64,000 bases of DNA from Blumeriella jaapii. Lineage: Eukaryota > Ascomycota > Leotiomycetes > Helotiales > Drepanopezizaceae. The stretch is taken from assembly GCA_009599575.1 (NCBI GenBank), contig VWND01000064.1, forward strand, positions 930,001 through 994,000, read 5' to 3'. The notes under the pieces are model-generated. The model did not search any database, was not told the origin of the DNA, and was given only the letters and a program-made list of their open reading frames with translations. Positions 10,691 to 21,554 of the stretch are shown here, one piece after another; the first letter of the stretch is position 1; the number at the start of each line of letters is the position of its first letter. A program made the translations under genes and the position numbers.

Positions 10691-12801
10691 CGTAGAACTA
10701 GATCTATCCTATAAGTACCTACTCTTGCAGCCAGCAATTGTGTCCTCGGCTCTGAATTTAGGACCGAGCTTGCGATTTTCTAAGGGGCTACTTGGTTGCA
10801 ATCTACCTCCGTATTTAGGCGACATGCGAATATGGGGAAAGAATCCCTGATCGCACGAATAAGGGTAGATTATGCTTATGGAACCAAATGAGGCCGCAGA
10901 TGAACCGTTCCTACTATAACCCGGCCGTATATTATAAGTCTAATATATCATCGCAGTTTCCGTACTCGCCAATCGAGGAAAAGTGTAGCGTGGTTGTTGA
11001 AGACAAGACTGTTGTGTAGATTACCACAGCTTTGCTGCGGGGAAAAAGTATACTTTATCAGGAACCCCCGGCTTGAACGTTGTATTTATGGGTCTACGAG
11101 AACGAGGAAGAAAACCGCAAGTGAGCTCACTCCCGCCATCCCCAGAGGGCACATTTGATAACTCGATTGGACAGGTCGAGTGAAGATCTTTGCACTGTAG
11201 CATCGAAAGACAGTTCGTGACAGTAAGCCTCATGAAGCTCTCTATCAATTTAGCTTGTCGATCTTAACAGATGAACCGACCAAAATAGCAACTCTTTGAG
11301 ATGATTATGCGGTAATACTTAGTACAGCCGGAAATTGATCGGAATGGCAAGTGGTGAATCAATTCCGATTTATTCAATTGATGTTACCAAAATAAAAACC
11401 ATTTTGGAAGAGTAAAAATTGCAATTGCATACTCTTTGGTATTCGAGATTGAATGGAGTGAGTGAGTTACTAATCACAACCTAAAAAAAGATCGTGACCA
11501 AAGCTTTTGAAATCAGGGGGTTTGCCAATACACTGTAAAGTACGCGGCGGCATCCGAGACGCCGCTGCCCTGGTCGTTACTGTAGCTAGATTCGAGTCGG
11601 AATTTCGAGAGCTGACTCCATGAGATATCCCGAGAGTCGCAAGCCATCAAATGCATAATTTGGTGACCATGGACTTAGGATTTCGACCCCGAAGAGCGTC
11701 ACTACACTAGAGGATTCAATGATATCGACCAAGAACGACTGAACCTGATTTATACACAGACAGTACAATATATAAAACGGTCTCCAGAGCTGGAAGATTA
11801 GAGCGACATACAATGCCGCTAAGAGTGGCTTTGGGAAAGGCGAGGTCCTCCAGGCCATCGTGGTGCCTTGAATTGCAAGTTTCCTTGGAACTGGAAGTAA
11901 GAATTTGGGATCGCTCAAGTTTAGGATCGGCAATGAATTGTGCGAAATGGACCCTGTGGCAGCATCTCGTCTTGATTAGGGACGGAATCGTGCTTTGCAA
12001 ATGAAGACAAGAAGCGGCAAGAAGCCTAGATGTTGCAGACAGCTCGGCCTGGTATTAAAGCGAGGCATGAGCCGTGGTCATACCAACGCCATGGCAGATA
12101 CATTGGAATCAGCCTCGCATCTTCTCGATGCTGTGAACGAGGAACACGAGGAAGTGCCATGTTGGAAACAGTGGGAAGAAAAAATCATTTCACTAATTGC
12201 GATCTGAATCGTACGTGGAAACAGGATCAAGGAGATTGAGACCGAGACCATCGACTTTGTTAGTACCACAGGGTGTGATACAGTAAAAATTAGTTTTAAA
12301 CTTTGAACGGAGGCTTTTTGTTTGCTCTCTCAGAAGTCTAGTGGGGGAAGAGCGTGACTATCATATCATAGTCACGTGACTACAACTTGACTACACACCA
12401 ACCGGCCTATATCCCTAACCTGAAGGCACAGAATGGCATCAGACGGAACAAATAGATCTTGAAGTGAATTGGCATCGATAACTAAAGACCAGGTCAGGAA
12501 TATCTGTAAAACAGAGAGTAAGTTTCAAGTCTTTGACACTCGATTCCGCCTAGAAATCTGTCTGTCCGCGGCTAGCTTCAGAGAGTGGCAGTTACCCTCT
12601 GGCTGATTTCAAGCCATTTGCTGTTAGCTAGACATCCAAATTTCTTGTTTAGCTAACGAAATCTGCGACGTTGCCAAACACCAAAATTTACCAGCGTTCC
12701 AAGGAAATGCCCAGGCACAGATTCTAAGCAGCCCTATGCAGAAAGGCCCGGCACGGTAGATGTTTTGATGCGCGCTTTGATTGTGTTTTTCGGCGTTTGG
12801 G
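10691..12801. other. Gene-poor region, no gene recognised
   Basis: About 2.1 kb of AT-leaning sequence with only short ORFs and no domain motifs. An 8-bp inverted repeat (GTGACTAT, ATAGTCAC) near 12353-12375 is followed by CACGTG. Confidence 0.5.
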
Positions 12802-13065
12802 TCACCACTTTTTCTTCGGCTGCTTCGTGGAGCTTTGTGGCTTTGCTGGTCTACTCTTCAGCGTCGGTGGGCCCCTAGCTTAGCTCAACTCGAGCTTCTT
12901 CGAGACGATAACTCTTTTCTTTCCGTGGCGAGATGCTCTGAATATCCGCTTAGTTGAGTCGGTGGACTTCCACGCTGGCGTCAAAACCGGGAGGACTGGA
13001 GCAGGTGTAGTCGTAGAAACTATGTCTCGACCAGCTGTGTCGGATTCTTCTTTGTTAGTGTTTTG
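12802..13065 (-). pseudogene. Lys-rich exon-like relic with an in-frame stop
   Basis: On the minus strand a strong acceptor (T run then CAG, 13068-13066) is followed by an open frame containing GRDIVSTTTPAPVLPVLTPA and HGKKRVIVSKKLEL; after a TAA at 12882-12880 the same frame continues with PPTLKSRPAKPQSSTKQPKK to TGA 12804-12802. The basic, Pro/Thr-rich composition resembles a disordered nuclear protein tail. No upstream exon was found. It is probably a fragment or relic. Confidence 0.3.
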
Positions 13066-15081
13066 CTGAAAAAAAAACCCCCCACAAGAGGTGCCTAGGG
13101 AATTTTATGCTCTGAGTCTCCATGCTTATTGCGAGCATAATATATGCTAACATGTGAAGATATCATATAGCTCGTGCAACTGAATCTTTCAATTTAAAAC
13201 TTCAGATGCAGCTGTTCTCAAACGTGTCTTAGATGAAAGGCACAGAAGATAACCATAAAAAGCTGGTCGGAGGCCACAATCTTCTTTTTTGAGAAAGCCT
13301 CAGTACAGTATATTCCTTTACCGTTCACCAGAATCAGAGTATCTGGTCAGCACTTACTATCTATCATATGTGGAATAAATGCAACCTTCCCGATAAAGTA
13401 CAAGCACCTCATAAGCTTGATACTCGGCCTTGTCAAGACGTTTTTTTTAAATCAGGATATCAGGAAGGGATTTTTCTTTTCGTGTTGTAATGTTTAACTC
13501 TCCCGACTTTCTCTTTCACGGGATCAATTCTGTTATCTACTGCTGTAGTACATAAAACCGCCCTCCTATCCTGTGTATTGATCGTAAACCATGTAAAATG
13601 CTTGCATACGTAGCCGCCCCAATCACTAGAGTCCCCACATACAGTGACATGTAATCCACCTGCATCAAGTACGGAACCCGGAATTGTTGGCCCAAAAAGG
13701 ATTTTTGCAGCGAGCTCCAGGCGATTCAAAGACTGTGGGCTGGTTTTTTTTTTTACATTCATAGATATTTCTCCAGAGCATCGGTCAAGTGTATCAAATG
13801 GGTATGCGCAAAAGCACGCAGACGAATACGCTATGGGCATTGCAATTGCCTCAAAAGACATTTTTCTTATGTTCTTCCTGAACATCGAGAATCAGGAACG
13901 TGATGCAAAATCAAAGAAAGCAATCTAAGCCTTGATAGGCTAATTGTACTCGTGAAGTGCCTTTGTTTAATGCCTAGCTCCTACTTGGCACCACAGTTAG
14001 TTAGCCGGATGCCCGATTGGGCTAAAATTTTGGATTTAACCGAAATCAACGAATCGCTGTCGCTGCTCAGATATCAAGGCTCATTGAATAATGTTCGATA
14101 ATGTCCTTGAACATGATTTTTTATTTACAGGATTTTCTTATACTAAACTCAGGAAAGATAATTGTTTCCGCGATCCATTGTCATGCCAGACAACTACCTC
14201 ATGCCAGGTATTCACGTTGGTCGTACGAAAGCGGTATGCTTGAGAAAGTGGGGGGTACAGTACTATTTCAAGCAAGGAAGTCTCTGTGAAAGAGCTGAAG
14301 AATGGACTGTAACTTTTTTTTGTTGAATTTATTTACTGTTCACCTGTACATTACGCTATCCTTAGAATCTTGTCGGTGTGCAATTATATCCAAACATTGG
14401 AAATTACCTAGCACATATCTTAGGCAGAGGCTTAATAAAACAAAATAATGTTCTTCAGACAAGCTTAATACAAGTATTTCGCTTTGCATCCGGACCCCTT
14501 ACTGGCTGTGGCAGGGCTCCTGCCGCTGACATCGAAAGGCTTCTGCAAAAGCGGGCACATGCAGGCAGGGTTGAGCGAGCATTGGCAGAACAGGGAATTC
14601 AGGACGAGCAATCGCCACATTGAATCTTCAGTTGAAATTCCTCTTCGAAGACCCGGAAATTTTGTTTCCTTGGTGATATGTGATAACAAGGTTTACCAAG
14701 CAAGTAAGCTTTGAGAAAGTAGACACAACATATATCTGATTGTAGAGCAATATGGGTAATTTAGTATATAATGACTTTGCTTCATACTATCTTCTCAAAA
14801 GCATCCCTTTCGGCCCTGGTCAAACTTGGGTTGCAAGATCTCGCGCTCGTGTCACCAGCACCCTGGTACCCGTCAGCCGCAGATGTATATCACTTAGCCA
14901 CCATAAATCATAAAACGCGATGCCTGGCCATAGAGTGCTTCCAACGGGTCTATCATGTCCTGATGGAATTAGCCGAGATACAGGTTCGGCCACTCCCCGT
15001 TATCTAGGAGGGTTCTGTCCCCCATTTTCATCCAGTAACTTACCTGCTCTCTCAAGCTACTCGTTGGATTCATCATCTATC
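13066..15081. other. Gene-poor region, no gene recognised
   Basis: AT-leaning sequence with short ORFs only. A 141-codon minus ORF (13460-13885) has no recognisable motif. The last few hundred bases are the upstream region of the cupredoxin-like gene, which may hold an unrecognised signal-peptide exon. Confidence 0.45.
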
Positions 15082-16711
15082 ATGACTTCTGCTACAGCAA
15101 CAGCGACAGAAACACCCAGTGTCAACATGGCGCTGGTAACTCCAGCCCTATCAACGACCTTCGTACCGACAGCAACAGCATGTACGGAAAACAGATTGAC
15201 CATGCTACTGAATCGACAATGGGAAGTAAGTATGTTCTGTCTGAGGGTGGCTAGTGGAGATTATTACATCGACCAGTGCTAATCACTTCTTAGATATGGA
15301 TGAACATGCCAGTACCAGTACCTGGAACAACATTTACCGACTGTTACCCTAGCCAGTACATAACGAGTTATCTATTGTCTGCCGGAAGTGTTACCCAAGC
15401 TGCCTTCGATCCCCTCGTCTGCCCACAGCACTACTCTGCGGTCGGTCCCTACACCTCTAATTACATAGCCTGCTGTCCAAGGTAGATACCAGAATCCGCG
15501 CGTGGCATTAAGCAGCAGGTCCTGACTTTACAGCTCCTACTCCTTCCACGAGCCAGACACAACCGCATTCAGCGATCGCCCTGCCTTTGGCGGAACATGT
15601 TACAGCCCCATTCCCAGCGCAAGCGAGGTCAAGGTTACCGCATACGACTCTTTGTCCGTCACTGCGACGAGCATATGGACAGCTACAGCTACGAACGCCC
15701 AAGCCTACGCATATCCAATTGAAGGTTATGCATCCGGCGTGGCTGCGGTCAAGAGTGTTGTGACCACTGGAGGCATAACATCTACCATCACTGGCAGCAA
15801 TTCGCAGGCTTCCAATACCGCAGCCGCTACACACACTGTGAGTCTTGCGCTGCGTCCGATCTGAGTTCTTGTCTGACATGTACCAGGTGTTTGCGGGCTC
15901 GGACCCTACTTTTACCCCTAGCTCCATGACAGCAGAGATAGGAGACACCATCATCGTTCAGTTTACGTCTGGGAATCACTCGTTGACAGAATCAACCTTC
16001 GAGTACCCATGTGTAAAAATACCCGGAGGACTTGACTCTGGATACATGGCAAACGTAAACGATGACATTGTCCCCACGCCGCAGTACTCGTTCGATATCT
16101 CCCAAAACACTTCTCAATGTGCGCTTCTCTCCCGCCCCAGACTGCACCCAGCTACTAATGCCATCCCAGGGTTCTATTCCAAACAGAAAGGCGAATGCGG
16201 CAACGGAATGACTTTGGCCATAAACCCTGATGTACAGAGAACAGCTGCCCTCTTCCAACAAAATGCCATCTCACAGAACGGCACCTCAGACACGTCATCA
16301 AGCGGAACATCCACCGGAGTGAAAGTCGGTGCTTCCATTGCGGCAGTAGTAGGCTTCATTCTCACACTTGGCCTCTTTCTGTTCTTCTTTCGTCGTCGCC
16401 GTCAACATGCAAGAGACGCCGCACAGAACGGATCACGGCATGCCGATCTAGCAGCGACCAAGATGCAAGGATCGAGTTGTACCGTCACAGAAGACGGAAG
16501 CCCGCGGAGTACAGGTTCCCGACCTGTTGTGCCGCCGAAAGGAAGAGGAGAGGAGGTGCACGGCTGTTCAAGACCAAGTGAGCTGGGATGCCCTGGTGGT
16601 GTTTATGAGCCCGTTGAGATGCTGCAGCCGCCTGTCGAAATTTATACGCCTGACACGCACGCAACGTCTACTCCTACTGAACCTGCGAGGAATCCGATTA
16701 TGAAGTTATGA
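15082..16711 (+). CDS. Single-pass membrane protein with cupredoxin-like ectodomain
   Basis: Five exons: 15082-15225, 15294-15481, 15534-15837, 15887-16118 and 16170-16711, giving 469 aa. The first part is Thr/Ser-rich, then a Cys-containing region (FTDCYPSQ, PLVCPQHYS, NYIACCPS, GGTCYSP), then a cupredoxin-like domain beginning FTPSSMTAEIGDTIIVQF and closing WFYSKQKGECGNGMTLAINP, then a transmembrane helix (ASIAAVVGFILTLGLFLFFF) with an RRRR stop-transfer and a disordered cytoplasmic tail. Splicing of the last intron (51 nt, branch CTACTAAT) restores TSQW-FYSKQ, the form seen in fungal Ser/Thr-rich cupredoxin proteins; the intron is in frame without a stop, so retention would insert 17 residues. 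No signal peptide is visible from the chosen ATG, so an upstream exon may be missing. It is likely a cell-surface protein of unknown role. Confidence 0.8.
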
Positions 16712-17355
16712 GAATTATTTGGGCTCGTGTTCTTGTAAATTAGATTGCAGATAACTTTGGCTCGTCGGTACGTTACACTTATCTCCACCTGATCTTCTAC
16801 ATTTAGATCATCTTCAGCTATTCGCTATTATATACCATTGCTTTGGAAAGTTTGAGATACATTAGCATTTTCATCAATTCTATCTTTTGCAAAATTTGTT
16901 ATGAGAATAAGTACAATTTGAGTCAAATTTTTCACTAGCTGCTATCGGTCGCGTGTTTTTCTTACGAAAGGGTGAGTTTCCCGAGAAAGAAATTATATAA
17001 CCATGCCCAAAAAGAAAACGATTTGGCAGCCAAATCAATATCGATTGAGCGCTGGAAATTGTTGGAAACGTATTACAGATATTCCAATGGCCAACCTTTT
17101 CAGCGAAGCCGGCCCTGACTGCAGTGGCTAGCGCGATGTGTAGATCGCAAAACCCCTTTCCTTGCGATCGACAATACTGCTGATCCTTGGGAACTACTGC
17201 TAAACTCAAAAGATCGGTATTACTGCCAGCGGGCGACTGATCTTCCAGCCCAAACGTTGCGGACCACGATTTCCCCTCTGCTTTTTTTCAAGGACACCGG
17301 CACAGCGAGTTCGAAGGGCCCAAGAACCATCTCCACTTGTCACCGATTCTCGAGC
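16712..17355. other. Intergenic, nothing recognised
   Basis: AT-rich 3' flank of the cupredoxin-like gene, then GC-normal sequence with a 12-bp direct repeat (CGGACCACGATT near 17262 and 17375). No gene is seen. Confidence 0.5.
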
Positions 17356-17443
17356 CTAAACTTCTCGGACCACGATTTGGGTTTCACGTTTTTGCGTAAT
17401 CTCACACAGAGCATACTCGTTCACAAACTCGGTCTCGCATCTA
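17356..17443 (-). pseudogene. Severed 3' end of the 2EXR gene
   Basis: On the minus strand, the sequence immediately beyond the transposon continues the frame of the 2EXR ORF. Joining the two flanks with one copy of the TA target site gives 28 more residues (containing NEYALCEITQKRETQIVVRE) and a TAG at 17358-17356. This is the expected pattern if the element landed inside the last part of the coding sequence. Confidence 0.75.
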
Positions 17444-18037
17444 CAGTGGGTGGACACATGAAGTTGCGCGTCAGTAAATAGTCCTTACCCCAACAAAATT
17501 CTATTACCTTTACAACTTCATAACTCCACCATTAATTAATCGATTTTAATTGTAAATAGCTTAAATGAAAGCTGAAAATCGAAAGAATATTCGATTTTAA
17601 CCAGTACTTAGTATACCACCCATTTGCAGCCTTAACAGCGTTTATTCTCTTTTGCATCCCCTTCGCTAGTTTATTTAACAACTGATCTTTCGGAAGCTTT
17701 CACGCTTTTTATACAGTTTTTATTAAAAATCTTTGTATTATATTATTGTTTTTCATAACTATTAGCTTTGATTTAAGCTCAAAAAATTTTGTTTTAAATA
17801 TTTTTTATAAGTTTCCGATCGGGTTAAAATCCGGCGAATAAAGCCCTAATTTCATACTTATATTACGAAACCATAGCTTAATAATATGCGCTTTATAAGT
17901 TGAGGTATTATTTTGCATTTCAATGCTATCGTCGTAAAAAATAGTAGAAAAGTATTCGTTAAAAACTTCGAGGTATATGGCGGCTGTAATAAATCACTGT
18001 CCGGAACACACGCGCAACTTCATGTGTCCACGTACTG
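17444..18037 (-). mobile_element. Tc1/mariner relic, 594 bp, AT-shifted
   Basis: Terminal inverted repeats of 28 bp (17444-17471 and 18010-18037) begin CAGTGGGTGGACACATGAAG and CAGTACGTGGACACATGAAG and differ at two positions. They are flanked by TA on both sides (17442-17443, 18038-18039), the target duplication of this superfamily. The interior is very AT-rich, unlike its flanks. Minus-strand translation from about 17990 to 17600 gives a recognisable transposase C-terminus: the counterpart of DNAxxHKA reads QNNTSTYKAHI, then LYSPDFNPIGNL, then several stops. The element is thus an internally deleted, inactive copy, and the AT shift suggests repeat-induced point mutation. Confidence 0.9.
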
Positions 18038-18893
18038 TACTAGCCCATTCGGCGCCCGCGGGGACAATCAGCGTCAACTTGGCTAGCTTGTCAAAGCCAG
18101 CGAAAAGTGCTGCCCAGAATATGGATAGCAATAAGGAATCTCTGTCCGAGAATTTATCAACGATCATCTCCACCTCTCTGACTTCAAGAAGCAGGCCTGG
18201 CATCTTTACATAGATCAGGTCGATCAACTGGGTCCTGGACGAGGATTTCCGAACGGCGTGCTTGAAATGGAGACGTACTAAATCGATGCTGGTGATGCGG
18301 AGTGGTGACATGGTGAAAGTGACTGGGTCGTGCCCGGGGAGGATCAGATCGGGGTTCTTGAAGCCTTCGATATCCCATCGTCCGAGGTAGCGGAAGAGTT
18401 CACTGAGCTGGGTGTCTATGAATTTCAACTCGGACAGAGCGTAAAAGTTCGGGTTGATTTTGAGAGATCGGAAGGCCTCGAATCGACTCTCTCTGCAGAC
18501 CTGGAAGAGAGGCAGCGGTGCGGGCACGGGTGGCAGGACCTGGTTGTGGCGGCTATTGGCATGCAGAAACACCTCTCGTCTTCGAGGAATGCAGAGATGC
18601 CAGATGATTAAGCGTAGGTCGAGCGACATTCTGCTGAACTGTGGAAAGGAGTTGTGGGGCTGGCGCTTGAGGAACAGAACCATGTCTCGGTCTGGGAGAG
18701 CGTTGTGGAATATACCCAGACTGGTGATAGCTGTTGCTTCGCACATTTGGACCAGCTCGAGATCGGAGAGAGCCTTTTCATCGTCGAGTTTGGCTTTCGG
18801 GCCATCCAGCACTGCAGATCTGTTAGAAGAGAAGGTGCGCGATCGAGACAAGGGGTACATACAGGGCTTTAACGTGCGGAAGACTTCCCCCAT
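17994..18893 (-). CDS. 2EXR-domain protein, 3' end replaced by transposon
   Basis: A single-exon ORF of 299 aa, ATG at 18893-18891. The middle carries the two motifs of the fungal 2EXR family: FPQFSRMSLDLRLIIWHLCI at about residue 83 and PLPLFQVCRESRFEAF at about residue 125. These proteins are abundant in filamentous fungi and their function is unknown. The last ~14 residues (from TVRGHMKLRV to the stop) are encoded by the terminal inverted repeat of the adjacent Tc1/mariner element, so the present C-terminus is not native. The native last 28 codons lie beyond the element at 17356-17442. Whether the chimeric ORF is expressed cannot be told. Confidence 0.8.
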   Translation of the reverse strand: MGEVFRTLKPCMYPLSRSRTFSSNRSAVLDGPKAKLDDEKALSDLELVQMCEATAITSLGIFHNALPDRDMVLFLKRQPHNSFPQFSRMSLDLRLIIWHLCIPRRREVFLHANSRHNQVLPPVPAPLPLFQVCRESRFEAFRSLKINPNFYALSELKFIDTQLSELFRYLGRWDIEGFKNPDLILPGHDPVTFTMSPLRITSIDLVRLHFKHAVRKSSSRTQLIDLIYVKMPGLLLEVREVEMIVDKFSDRDSLLLSIFWAALFAGFDKLAKLTLIVPAGAEWASTVRGHMKLRVCSGQ

Positions 18894-21554
18894 GTTCGAC
18901 TGAGCTTTGCTGACAGATGCCGACTGCTCAGTTTGACTTTGACTCGTCTCCTTTGATATTATCGCGGAACAAGTCGAGGAGGGATGACCGTGATTTTGGA
19001 AAGTGAATCTTACAAAATTTAGGGTTAAGAATAACCGAAGATTATCGGCGCCGACTTAGGCGACGATGACCTCAGTATTTTGCGGATAGAAAGAACCGCT
19101 CATCATATGATAACGCGATTGCGTAGTTAAATAAGGTAACTAACAATACTAAGACTTAAAACAAAATCTGGAAGCAAAGATTCATAACTCAGACTGCACA
19201 ACGCAAAGCAAACGCTCCTATAACTTCCCCATTTCAGCCCATCCTCTAGTGGACCAATATTCCTTTCTACCTCTTCATGTCACTATCAGCGTCGAAAGCA
19301 ACATTTTCCGATTGTGTGCCGTGAATATGGAAGGCTAGATTTAGTTAGTGTATAGAACTAAATAAGCTCTTGTGCCGGCTGAGCATCGATGATCCGGACA
19401 GATTCTGACAAGTTTAAAGGAGTGTCGAATCTGGAATGAAACGTTTTTAAAAATGAAGAGCCAAGAAGTGAGAGAATGCTGCCTCGCTTTCACGCGAAGC
19501 CTGTCGAAATGAGGAATTTGGCATTAGATGGCAGATTCGATCTTCGTAGCGAACACGTCGGAGTTTCGTAGCACAGGCATCAGAGTGCGGAAAGCAGCGG
19601 AGAGTCTCTGGATTATAGGGGTGAGGAATCTTGAAGACGAATTTTTTTTTGTAAAATCGATGTGTAAATTGATAAATTTTTATACTAGAGCCCTCGACTG
19701 AAATTTCGCATAGATGGCGATAGTTTGAAGGTATCGCGGGTCCAGAAATTGCAAGTTCTTTCCATTCAAACGTATCGTTTATTCTTGTAGCAGCTGCCGC
19801 GGATAGAAAAACAAACTATGATATTTCTGAAGAATGGTCGTAAATCAGAGTTCACGTTTTATTTTTTTTTAAATTTTTTTGGGATCTCCAGCCATCGGCC
19901 TCGAATTAAAAGCGGAAGGCAAGAAGTCCAAAGCGTAACACATTCAGAAAATGCCATGACGTTTCCGAGAAACCAGTGCAAGCTTGTAAGATCCAGAGGC
20001 TGGGATTGGAATAAAGTCAAGAATTTGCTTCTTAAATCTGCTCTGGGATAGAGCGCACCAGGGATCAGCCGCCATAATCGTCAGCAAAGCCAGGGGCGGA
20101 CGAAGGAAGGCTTTGGGGAGGGATCGTACACGCCGTCAGGTAGATTACCGAAGGGAAATAGCCCTGTCAGCAGGTATTGCTGTCAACCTCTGGGTGTTGA
20201 ATGTCGCAGCTACGGCTTGGGAGTTCTAGTCCACCAGATTTATTTTTGTCTTGAGTAACTCGTGTCGCAAGCGAGAGAAGGCCCGACTCGCAGGGTGGAT
20301 TCGGAAGAAACATGGTATAAATCTGCTTTTCATATGGTCAGCGAGCTTTCCAGTATCCGATTGGTAGTAGGAGCAGTAAGTGCTGAACAAGGGCAGCGAA
20401 GTGAGAGATCCGCGTAAAGAAGTGTTGGACATTCTACGGCGTCGCCTGCTTTTTTCTGCTGAGTCTCTTGGTGAGAGTGATAATGCTAGATAGGAAGAAG
20501 CAAGTCGATCCAAATATCGCCGTGAATTTGTCAGAACGCATTTTGCTGATGAATTACTCAATACAGATCTCGTTAGGGGCGATGAAAGAAAACCACTTTA
20601 AGCTGAGCAGAGAGGCGGAACCAAGGTCAAGGGAAACACACGCAAGATTTGTTCTGTTGAAGTTATGCAGAACATCTCTCTTTCTTTTCTGTATTGTGTG
20701 AGAGCATTTGATAGACTCCCACCACTCAAGCACTGGCATTTCACTCTTCTCTTCCACCCATTTGTCTTCCACAGTCCACTTCCCTCCCAATCCAGCCCAG
20801 TCAGAGCGACGTAAGAAACTAAAATCGAGAGAGTCCGCTTACCTCGAAATACCGTCATCTCTTAACCGCGGGGGTACTGGTGGCTGATCTGTTGCTAAGT
20901 CTCCACCTAGACCTAATTTACTTTCGCAGCACCCATCAGCCAGCATCTCGCAGCTCAAAAATGCTATCTCATCCCCCCTCCCCTCCTCTCGTTTTCCACC
21001 TCCACTCCCCCTCCCACTCCCCCTCACCTCTAGCCAACAAAATAAATCTCTCAAAAAAAGCCGGTTTACTCTCCGATAAATATAAATGTATATATATTTA
21101 TATGGGAAAAGAAAAAGAAATTAAAGAAAAAAGAAAGACCTGCCCTTCAATCATGTCCCATCACCGCAGACAGTTCATCAGAACCGAACGCCTTCCTTCC
21201 CTCTTGCATCGAAAAAGAAAAAGAGAAAGAGATGTCCAAAAACGAAATGGACGATCCTGACAAACACAACATCCCCCGTTGGCCCACTTACTGGAGAGAA
21301 AGAAAAAGGAGGGCGAGAGAGAAGAAGGCGATGAGTTTTTATGTATTGTAGATAAGACTATGGAACCCCCATCATCGCATTCGTGGCGTTCGTTCCCTTC
21401 CGTTCCGTTGTCGAGACAGATCCTCGGGTTCGGATTCATCGGTTTCAAGACCACGTACGCAGGCACCATGTACACAGGCACGCAACTCAAATGATGATGT
21501 TTATCGAAATGCCACAAGTCGATTTCTGGTTCCAGCCCCTCACCACTCATCCGA
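18894..21554. other. Intergenic, no gene recognised
   Basis: About 2.7 kb. The first half is AT-leaning with short ORFs. From about 20870 the + strand is pyrimidine-rich and then A-rich (GAAAAAGAAA-type), the 3' flank of the LOG gene. No motif, repeat family or RNA gene is recognised. Confidence 0.5.

Noticed and set aside
11586..11933. 115-codon minus-strand ORF with a hydrophobic middle
   Set aside because: It has overlapping open frames on both strands and no recognisable family.
13460..13885. 141-codon minus-strand ORF
   Set aside because: No motif, no signal of coding composition and no neighbouring exon; possible but unsupported.
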